A DNA stretch of 48,391 nt, from NCBI GenBank assembly GCA_003212005.1, contig QCRE01000005.1, positions 1 to 48,391 of the forward strand. The letters run 5' to 3'. The notes beneath the pieces were generated by a model. It was not told the DNA's origin. It searched no databases and saw only the letters and a list, made by a program, of their open reading frames with translations. Shown here piece by piece: positions 41,070 through 48,391 of the stretch. The stretch comes from Prochlorococcus sp. AG-459-M13. Its GTDB lineage: Bacteria; Cyanobacteriota; Cyanobacteriia; PCC-6307; Cyanobiaceae. The number at the start of each line of letters is the position of its first letter. Position 1 is the first letter of the stretch. A program made the position numbers and the translations under genes.

Positions 41070-42086
41070 ATGATTAAATTAATAAAGAAGGTAGTAAATA
41101 AATCTTTAAGATTTATAGTAATGTTTTCAACTAAGCCTTTTATAAGGTCTGAATTATTTATATATTCTAAGTATCAAAGATTGATAGATATTAAACCTGA
41201 AGCAATTTCTCGAATAGATACAAACAATATGATTTTTAACCTTATTAAGTCGGATAAACCTTTTATGGTTGGAAGATTTGGTTTAACAGAGATTGATACT
41301 CTTATTCATTATGATAATTTTCTAAAAATGAATTCACTCGAAAAATTACATGAATGGTCTTTAACTCTGAGATATCCATTTTCAAAAAGTTGTATTTTGA
41401 ATGATATTCATAGACAATCTGGCTTTTATCCAGTTTCCAAAAAAAGTATTGCTTTGTTTAGAGAAGAAATGATTACCTCAATGAAGAGTGTAGATTTATT
41501 GGCATCTTGGGTTAAAGGTGAGTGCAGATATCAAAAGTTTCTGCACCACACAAAAGTCTGTAATCTAGATTTTATAGAGCCCTACTTAGCAAACAACCCA
41601 TGGTCTGAAGCTCTTGAAGGATTAAAAGTATTAATAGTCCATCCTTTTACAGATAGTATTTATAAACAATATATTCAAAATCGTTCTAATCTTTTTAAAG
41701 ATCAAAAAATTCTTCCCAAATTCCAATTAAAATTATTAAAAGCTCCCCAAACCCTTCCTGGTGATAATTATATTTTTTCTAATTGGTTTAAAACATTAGA
41801 TGCTTTAACAGAAGAAATTAATCAAATGGACTTTGACATTGCTTTAATTGGTTGTGGGGCATATGGATTCCCATTGGCTTCAAGAATAAAAAAAATAGGA
41901 AAAAAAAGTATTCATTTGGGTGGTGCAACGCAACTTATGTTTGGAATAAAGGGGAAGAGATGGGATCAAGAGCCAGTATTTATGAATCTATATAATGAAT
42001 TTTGGAAGTATCCTTCTATTACAGAAAAACCAAAAGGTTACTTTGGTATTGATAGAGGTTGTTATTGGGCTCCTGATAATGATTGA
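41070..42086 (+). CDS. Hypothetical protein of the type found in polysaccharide clusters; possible GT-D-like glycosyltransferase
   Basis: FMVGRFGLTEIDTL; VLIVHPFTDSIYKQY; FDIALIGCGAYGFPLASRIKKIGKKSIHLGGATQLMFGIKGKRWD. Confidence 0.7.
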   Translation: MIKLIKKVVNKSLRFIVMFSTKPFIRSELFIYSKYQRLIDIKPEAISRIDTNNMIFNLIKSDKPFMVGRFGLTEIDTLIHYDNFLKMNSLEKLHEWSLTLRYPFSKSCILNDIHRQSGFYPVSKKSIALFREEMITSMKSVDLLASWVKGECRYQKFLHHTKVCNLDFIEPYLANNPWSEALEGLKVLIVHPFTDSIYKQYIQNRSNLFKDQKILPKFQLKLLKAPQTLPGDNYIFSNWFKTLDALTEEINQMDFDIALIGCGAYGFPLASRIKKIGKKSIHLGGATQLMFGIKGKRWDQEPVFMNLYNEFWKYPSITEKPKGYFGIDRGCYWAPDND

Positions 42087-42166
42087 TAGAAAAAGTCAAA
42101 TATTCTTTTTTACATTCAGTTGTTTATTTATGTATTTAAAATTAAAATAAAAATTTTTTTCTTAGT

Positions 42167-42598
42167 ATGGGAAGAACTATTTCAACAGGAGATTTAAAAG
42201 AATTGTTTACTAAGCCTTATGGCAAAGATGCTCCTTCTAAACAAAAATGGGCAGAATTTTACGATCAAGATGTTACGTTTGTTGATCCCACTCAGGCAAC
42301 AAAAGGATTAGATTCTTATGTTAAGGCACAAGAAAAGTTAATCAAAAGGTGTGATGATGTTTTCTTGGAAACTCACGCTATTGCAATAAATGAAGACTGC
42401 GGATTCGTAGAGTGGACAATGGGTTTAAAAATAATGGGTAAAGAGTTTATTTACCCAGGTACTTCACGTTTGATATTTGCAAAAAATGGATTAATAAAAG
42501 AACATAGAGATTATTTTGATTTTTGTGGACCTACATTTGGTCCAATACCAATTTTAGGTCCATTTATAAGATGGCTTTATTCAAAATTTATATCTTAA
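42167..42598 (+). CDS. SnoaL/NTF2-like domain protein
   Basis: WAEFYDQDVTFVDPTQATKGLDSYVKAQEKLIKRC...GTSRLIFAKNGLIKEHRDYFDF fits the NTF2-like fold. Confidence 0.7.
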   Translation: MGRTISTGDLKELFTKPYGKDAPSKQKWAEFYDQDVTFVDPTQATKGLDSYVKAQEKLIKRCDDVFLETHAIAINEDCGFVEWTMGLKIMGKEFIYPGTSRLIFAKNGLIKEHRDYFDFCGPTFGPIPILGPFIRWLYSKFIS

Positions 42599-42630
42599 AT
42601 TCATAAATGATAAAAAAATTTTTTTAAATT

Positions 42631-43023
42631 TTGGAAAAACTTTTTAAAGAAAATAAGTATGAAATATTCAGATTTATTCTTTCAGGATTAATCTCAACAT
42701 GTATAAATTTCTTTGTATATAATTTTATTTACATAATATTCAAAAACATAATATTTGCTTCTATATTTGGCTATTCAACGGGACTTTTATCATCATTTAT
42801 TTTTGCCAAGATATGGGTTTTTAGAGACAATTCCCAAAACAAAATATTTAAATCTTTTTTTATTTTTTGTGTTATTTATTTTTTAGGGGGTTTAGAGATG
42901 TCACTAATAATTTATTTTCTGAATAATTTAGTGATAAATCACAGGATTTCTTGGTTATGTGGAACATTCATAGGAGCTTTAAATAATTATTTAGGTTCAA
43001 AATATCTCTTGTTTAAAAAGTAA
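42631..43023 (+). CDS. GtrA-family small membrane protein
   Basis: FRFILSGLISTCINFFVYNFIYII...FAKIWVFRD; four TM segments; TTG start. Confidence 0.8.
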   Translation: MEKLFKENKYEIFRFILSGLISTCINFFVYNFIYIIFKNIIFASIFGYSTGLLSSFIFAKIWVFRDNSQNKIFKSFFIFCVIYFLGGLEMSLIIYFLNNLVINHRISWLCGTFIGALNNYLGSKYLLFKK

Positions 43024-43024
43024 T

Positions 43025-43480
43025 TTATATTTCTCGTACTAAAAGACTTTGAGAAGAAACTTCTTTAAAGTCAATTTGAGAATAAAACATTTTTTTGCAT
43101 GTAGTCATTAAATAAATTTTTTTTGTATTTCTTATTTGTTTTGATTCTAAAAGATTCTTTACAATCATTTTTCCGTAACCTTTTCCTTGATGATTTTGAT
43201 CAATTACTATATCCCATAAAACACCTCTATAAACCCCATCTGAAAGACCTCTACCAAAGCCAACTGGTTCATTATGAGACCAAATACTAATCACTATATC
43301 GCTATTAGCAAGACATTTCCTGAGCTCATTAATTGTTCTATCTTTAGCCCAAAATGCGTTACGGTGTAAAAATTTTTGTAGTTTCAATAATCCTTGAGTC
43401 GGTTTAAGATTAGGACCTAATCCAAATAATCTTAATCCTAGAGCTCCTTTTGAATGTTTAACTAAAAATACTTGTTTCAT
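43025..43480 (-). CDS. GNAT-family N-acetyltransferase
   Basis: VLWDIVIDQNHQGKGYGKMIVKNLL acetyl-CoA-binding motif A. Confidence 0.85.
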   Translation of the reverse strand: MKQVFLVKHSKGALGLRLFGLGPNLKPTQGLLKLQKFLHRNAFWAKDRTINELRKCLANSDIVISIWSHNEPVGFGRGLSDGVYRGVLWDIVIDQNHQGKGYGKMIVKNLLESKQIRNTKKIYLMTTCKKMFYSQIDFKEVSSQSLLVREI

Positions 43481-43657
43481 CTGTGTGAAAATATAAAATT
43501 TGAGAAAAATTGTAATAACTAATTTGGAACATTTGACTTAAATACCTTAATAGATAACTTTTAATAAATTAAAGAGAAATAAGATTTACTCATTTAGTTG
43601 TAACGCATTAATTTATAATGTTTGCAAAGGATTAATTTTTTTAGAGGACGAACAATT

Positions 43658-46489
43658 ATGCTAAAACTCTTGTTAGGAGATCCAAATACTCGAAAGCTTA
43701 AGCGATATCAACCAATTGTTGAAGAAATAAACTTATTAGAAGAAGAAGTAGCTGTATTAACTGATGATGAATTAAGAAACGAGACTATTAATCTAAAATC
43801 AAAAGTTTCATCTGAATTAAATACTAAAAAACAAAAGGAAAAGTTAGAAGAAATATTACCAAAAGCTTTTGCAATCGTTAGAGAAGCAAGTAAAAGAGTT
43901 TTAGAAATGCGTCATTTTGATGTCCAATTAATAGGAGGGATGGTGCTCCATGAGGGGCAAATTGCTGAGATGAAAACTGGAGAAGGTAAAACTCTTGTTG
44001 CTACTCTTCCTTGCTATCTCAATGCGTTAAGTGGTAAAGGCGTTCATGTTGTGACTGTTAATGATTACTTAGCTCGTAGAGATGCAGAATGGATGGGACA
44101 AGTACATCGTTTTTTAGGTTTATCTGTTGGTTTAATACAGCAAGATATGAGTCCCTTTGAAAGAAAAAAAAATTATGAATGTGACATAACTTACGCTACT
44201 AATTCTGAACTAGGTTTTGATTATTTGAGAGATAATATGGCTACTGATATCGAAGAGGTAGTTCAAAGAAAATTTAATTATTGCGTTATAGATGAGGTTG
44301 ATTCAATTTTAATCGATGAAGCTAGAACTCCTTTAATAATCTCTGGCCAAATTGAAAGACCACAAGAAAAATATCAAAAAGCTGCAGAATTATCATTATC
44401 ACTCGTTAAGGCAAAGGAGTTGAGTAAAGATGGTATTGATCCAGAGGGTGATTATGAAGTTGATGAAAAACAACGCAGCTGTATATTAACTGATCAAGGA
44501 TTTGCTAAATGTGAGGAGGCCTTAAAGGTTAATGATCTATACGATCCTAAAGACCCTTGGGCTCATTACATTACTAATGCCTTAAAAGCGAAAGAATTAT
44601 TCATTAAAGATGTAAATTACATTATTAAAAAAGATGAAGCTGTAATAGTTGATGAATTCACAGGAAGGGTTATGCCTGGAAGGAGATGGAGTGATGGTCA
44701 ACATCAAGCAATTGAAGCAAAAGAAGGTCTTAAAATTCAGCCTGAGACTCAGACATTAGCGTCTATAACTTACCAGAATTTTTTCCTTTTATATCCAGGT
44801 TTAGCTGGTATGACAGGGACTGCTAAGACTGAAGAGGTGGAATTTGAAAAAACTTATAAGTTAGAGTCAACAGTTGTGCCAACTAATCAGGTTAGAAAGA
44901 GACAGGATTGGGCTGATCAAGTTTTTAAAACGGAGCTGGGAAAATGGAAGGCGGTCGCAAATGAAACAGCAAAAATCCATAGACAAGGTAGACCTGTTTT
45001 AGTAGGAACAACAAGTGTTGAGAAAAGTGAGTTATTAAGTTCGCTTTTATTTAAGCAACAAATTCCACATAATTTACTCAATGCAAAACCAGAAAATGTA
45101 GAACGTGAGGCGGAAATCGTAGCTCAGGCAGGAAGATCAGGTGCTGTGACAATAGCAACTAATATGGCAGGTAGAGGCACTGATATTATTCTTGGCGGTA
45201 ATAGCGATTATATGGCAAGACTCAAATTAAAAGAAACATTAATGCCTTTGCTTGTTAAGCCAGATAACGAGCATAAGCCACCAATACCAAAACAAAAAAG
45301 TTTAAAGTCTGGTGGAGGTTTTTCTGCGAAGGATGACTCAATTTCAGACAGTAATAATAAAAGTAGTTCAGCTAGTCTTTTCCCGTGTCAGTTAGGTGAG
45401 GATATTACGAGAAAACTATCTTTGTTATCCGATGAACTTGTAAAGAATTGGGGAAATAGAACATTAAATGTTCTGGAATTAGAGGATAAAATTGCTACTG
45501 CCGCCGAAAAAGCTCCTACTGAAGATAATCTTATACAATCTTTAAGAGATGCTTTATCAGAAGTAAAAAATGAATATGAGAAAGTATTAATACATGAAGA
45601 AGAAAATGTTAGAAATGCTGGCGGGCTTCATGTTATTGGAACTGAAAGGCATGAATCAAGAAGAGTTGATAATCAACTTAGAGGGAGGGCAGGTAGACAA
45701 GGAGATCTTGGAAGTACCAGATTCTTTTTATCCTTAGAAGATAATTTGTTAAGGATATTTGGTGGTGATAGGGTAGCAAATTTAATGAATGCTTTTAGAG
45801 TAGATGAAGATATGCCTATTGAGTCAGGAATGCTTACTAGATCTTTAGAAAGTGCTCAAAAAAAGGTTGAAACTTATTACTATGACATCAGAAAACAAGT
45901 TTTTGAATATGATGAGGTAATGAATAATCAAAGAAAAGCAGTTTATAGTGAGAGATTACGAGTTCTAAAAGGAACTGATTTGAAAAAACAAGTTATAGGT
46001 TACGGAGAGAGAACAATGGAAGAGATTGTAGAGGCTTATATCAATCCCGATTTACCTCCAGAAGAATGGGATATTGATCAATTGATATCAAAAGTAAAAG
46101 AATTTATTTATTTGTTGAATAATCTTAAACCTACTGATATTAATATTTTATCTATTGAAGAATTAAAAAATTATCTTAAGGAGCAATTGCGTATTGCATA
46201 TGATTTGAAGGAGTCTCAAATAGAGCAATTTCGTCCAGGTTTAATGAGGGAAGCTGAAAGATTTTTTATTCTTCAACAAATTGATAATTTGTGGAGAGAA
46301 CATCTTCAATCTATGGATTCTTTAAGAGAATCTGTTGGATTAAGAGGATATGGTCAAAAGGATCCTTTAATTGAATATAAAAATGAAGGTTATGATATGT
46401 TTCTTGAAATGATGACAAATATGAGAAGGAACGTCATTTACTCAATGTTTATGTTTCAACCAAAAAGTGAAAAGGAAACAAATAATTAA
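43658..46489 (+). CDS. secA: Preprotein translocase subunit SecA
   Basis: [56 protein letters not shown]. The track ORF starts at a TTG (43622); ATG at 43658 preferred. Confidence 0.97.
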   Translation: MLKLLLGDPNTRKLKRYQPIVEEINLLEEEVAVLTDDELRNETINLKSKVSSELNTKKQKEKLEEILPKAFAIVREASKRVLEMRHFDVQLIGGMVLHEGQIAEMKTGEGKTLVATLPCYLNALSGKGVHVVTVNDYLARRDAEWMGQVHRFLGLSVGLIQQDMSPFERKKNYECDITYATNSELGFDYLRDNMATDIEEVVQRKFNYCVIDEVDSILIDEARTPLIISGQIERPQEKYQKAAELSLSLVKAKELSKDGIDPEGDYEVDEKQRSCILTDQGFAKCEEALKVNDLYDPKDPWAHYITNALKAKELFIKDVNYIIKKDEAVIVDEFTGRVMPGRRWSDGQHQAIEAKEGLKIQPETQTLASITYQNFFLLYPGLAGMTGTAKTEEVEFEKTYKLESTVVPTNQVRKRQDWADQVFKTELGKWKAVANETAKIHRQGRPVLVGTTSVEKSELLSSLLFKQQIPHNLLNAKPENVEREAEIVAQAGRSGAVTIATNMAGRGTDIILGGNSDYMARLKLKETLMPLLVKPDNEHKPPIPKQKSLKSGGGFSAKDDSISDSNNKSSSASLFPCQLGEDITRKLSLLSDELVKNWGNRTLNVLELEDKIATAAEKAPTEDNLIQSLRDALSEVKNEYEKVLIHEEENVRNAGGLHVIGTERHESRRVDNQLRGRAGRQGDLGSTRFFLSLEDNLLRIFGGDRVANLMNAFRVDEDMPIESGMLTRSLESAQKKVETYYYDIRKQVFEYDEVMNNQRKAVYSERLRVLKGTDLKKQVIGYGERTMEEIVEAYINPDLPPEEWDIDQLISKVKEFIYLLNNLKPTDINILSIEELKNYLKEQLRIAYDLKESQIEQFRPGLMREAERFFILQQIDNLWREHLQSMDSLRESVGLRGYGQKDPLIEYKNEGYDMFLEMMTNMRRNVIYSMFMFQPKSEKETNN

Positions 46490-46496
46490 TCCTAAT

Positions 46497-47231
46497 TTAA
46501 TTATCGCCTAAAAATTCTATTATTTCCTTATCTTTTATATTTTGTGCATCACCAACCTTAGTAATTTCAATAGATTCTGAATTTACAAGACATTCCAATG
46601 TCTTATTTAGTTTAAGAATTTGATTCTCAAGATGGTCAATTCTATCCATTAAATTTTTAATTACATTAGCTTCAGCATCTGGTAAAGCAGAGTGTGCTAA
46701 AGGATTAACTTTGACCCCACTTTGATGAACTACTCTTCCTGGGATTCCAACAACAGTACTATTCTCTTCGACATTACGAACAACCACAGAACCAGCCCCA
46801 ATACGAGTATTGGAGCCAACAATTATTGAACCCAGAACTTTTGCACCAGCTCCGACTACTACATTTTCCATTAAAGTTGGATGTCTTTTACCATGACTTT
46901 TTCCAGTTCCTCCTAAGGTGACTCCTTGATAAAGTAAGCAATTATTTCCAATTTCAGCTGTTTCACCAATGACAACTCCCATCCCATGGTCTATAAAAAC
47001 TTTTTTCCCTATTTTGGCACCTGGATGAATTTCTATTCCAGTGAATAATCTATTTAGATGACTTAATAATCTTGGAATTAAAGGTAATTTTAATAGCCAT
47101 AATTTATGAGTTAATCTATGCATTACAATTGATTGAAAACCAGGGTAGCAAATAAAAATTTCTAAAATACCTCTTGCTGCAGGGTCTCTCTCTCTAATTA
47201 TTTCAATATCTGACATTAATGTTCTTAACAT
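46497..47231 (-). CDS. cysE: Serine O-acetyltransferase
   Basis: IHPGAKIGKKVFIDHGMGVVIGETAEIGNNCLLYQGVTLGGTGKSHGKRHPT left-handed beta-helix hexapeptides. Confidence 0.95.
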   Translation of the reverse strand: MLRTLMSDIEIIRERDPAARGILEIFICYPGFQSIVMHRLTHKLWLLKLPLIPRLLSHLNRLFTGIEIHPGAKIGKKVFIDHGMGVVIGETAEIGNNCLLYQGVTLGGTGKSHGKRHPTLMENVVVGAGAKVLGSIIVGSNTRIGAGSVVVRNVEENSTVVGIPGRVVHQSGVKVNPLAHSALPDAEANVIKNLMDRIDHLENQILKLNKTLECLVNSESIEITKVGDAQNIKDKEIIEFLGDN

Positions 47232-47237
47232 AATTAA

Positions 47238-48221
47238 TTAATGACTCCTATCTCTGTTTTTTAGTTGATTTATTGTTTCGTTGGTTAAGTAATTTTTTGC
47301 GCATATTATTTGAGGTAATCTCATTAATTGCGAACGATTTTTTACTAAAGAATTTTCAACAACGGTTAGACTAGGACCGTCGCAAACTATATGATTGGAA
47401 GCTTTTAAAAGAGCTAATAATTTACTGCTGTTATCCGAAATAGCAGTCATGATTACTATATCACTTCCTCTCATACTGTGTATTATGATTTCTGCTGCTC
47501 TTAAGAGACCAGGACTTATACTTACAATACCTACACAACTACCAAGTTTTAATTCTTTGATTATTTTTAATTCTTTCTGAAAATCGCTCAAATCAACGGC
47601 AATAGCTCTCACTCTATATTTTTTGGCTAATTTTTCTAATGGTTGTAAAAAATATCTACTTGTAACGATTGTTCCATTATTGGAGTTGCAAAGAACTTTT
47701 TCTAATTCTTCCATGGGGACAACTTCTACTGGTACATTGATTTTTGGGGAAAGGTCCTCTGCAATTAACATTGAGGCGCCTATATCTTCCCTTGGAGTAC
47801 TAACTAATATTCTTGATCCACACTTTATACGCCAATCAATTTCTTTAGTTAAAAAATTTCTTGTTTCTTGAAGAGTGCATCCTAGTTTTATTAATTTATC
47901 AATTGCTTTTTTCGCCTCTTGATCAGGAGCAATATTTAAATTGTTTTTTGAATTAAAAGATTTTTTAAAATCACTGTTTTTAAGATTGTCTCTTACATAA
48001 ATACCTGAACCTGCTATCGCTTCAACAACCCCATCCGTCTCGAGTTGTCTATAAACTTTACTGATAGTATTGCGATGCAGTCCTGTTTGCATTGCTAATT
48101 GTCTAGTACTTGGCAAGCGATGTCCTGGAGGGTAATATCTTGCTGCAATTGCAAAGCAAATCTGATTATACAACTGTATTGAGGCTGGAATATCAATTTC
48201 TTGTTGAATATGGAATCTCAC
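47238..48221 (-). CDS. GntR-family transcriptional regulator
   Basis: N-terminal wHTH QLYNQICFAIAARYYPPGHRLPSTRQLAMQTGLHRNTISKVYRQLETDGVVEAIAGSGIYV. Confidence 0.88.
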   Translation of the reverse strand: MRFHIQQEIDIPASIQLYNQICFAIAARYYPPGHRLPSTRQLAMQTGLHRNTISKVYRQLETDGVVEAIAGSGIYVRDNLKNSDFKKSFNSKNNLNIAPDQEAKKAIDKLIKLGCTLQETRNFLTKEIDWRIKCGSRILVSTPREDIGASMLIAEDLSPKINVPVEVVPMEELEKVLCNSNNGTIVTSRYFLQPLEKLAKKYRVRAIAVDLSDFQKELKIIKELKLGSCVGIVSISPGLLRAAEIIIHSMRGSDIVIMTAISDNSSKLLALLKASNHIVCDGPSLTVVENSLVKNRSQLMRLPQIICAKNYLTNETINQLKNRDRSH

Positions 48222-48320
48222 TTTAGAAAATACCTAATTAATTTCTCGGATTACCTTTAGTGACACTTTAACATCCGTCATACTTTTTTTATTAATTTCT
48301 TATTGAAAAATTATTTTCTT

Positions 48321-48391
48321 TTACTCTTCTTCTTTTTTTATTAAAGGTGTTTTTCGAGGACTTAGAAACATAATCATGTTTCTTCCTTCTC
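48321..48391 (-). CDS. infC: Translation initiation factor IF-3, C-terminal end (truncated by window edge)
   Basis: Minus-strand translation EGRNMIMFLSPRKTPLIKKEEE*; EGR-MIM-L-P is the IF-3 C-terminal signature. Confidence 0.82.
   Translation of the reverse strand, partial: EGRNMIMFLSPRKTPLIKKEEE

Noticed and set aside
42611-42627. aaaaaaattttttt palindrome upstream of the GtrA gene
   Set aside because: Expected by chance at this base composition; cannot be distinguished from background.

Overview
About 48.4 kb of very AT-rich, tightly packed cyanobacterial DNA. It resembles a high-light Prochlorococcus chromosome: PsbZ, SqdB/SqdX, Ycf23, a four-ACT aspartate kinase, CobH, and very short intergenic gaps. 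I call 37 protein-coding genes as intact or edge-truncated plus one tRNA-Gly(GCC). Most are housekeeping: DUF98, mnmG, dnaB, rplI, a desaturase; gcvH/gcvP; sqdX/sqdB; thiG; rplT/rpmI; dnaX, clpX, clpP, tig; asd/dapA; RNase J, tilS, uvrB, lysC, holA, cobH, mutS, psbZ, ribH, galE, secA, cysE, a GntR regulator and the 3' end of infC. I saw no CRISPR array, transposase, integrase, prophage or rRNA. The most accessory-looking stretch is a short glycan-type gene block downstream of tRNA-Gly (about 39.9-43.0 kb). Items worth testing: an A7 slippery run in dnaX whose -1 frame stops at once and would give a gamma-like 416-aa product; the DUF98 frame continuing upstream to the mnmG stop codon with no canonical start; a PLP enzyme plus an uncharacterised HTH-like protein next to gcvH-gcvP; and all eight convergent gene pairs abutting or overlapping. 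I did not find a convincing wholly new system. Functional calls come from reading the protein sequences, not from database searches.
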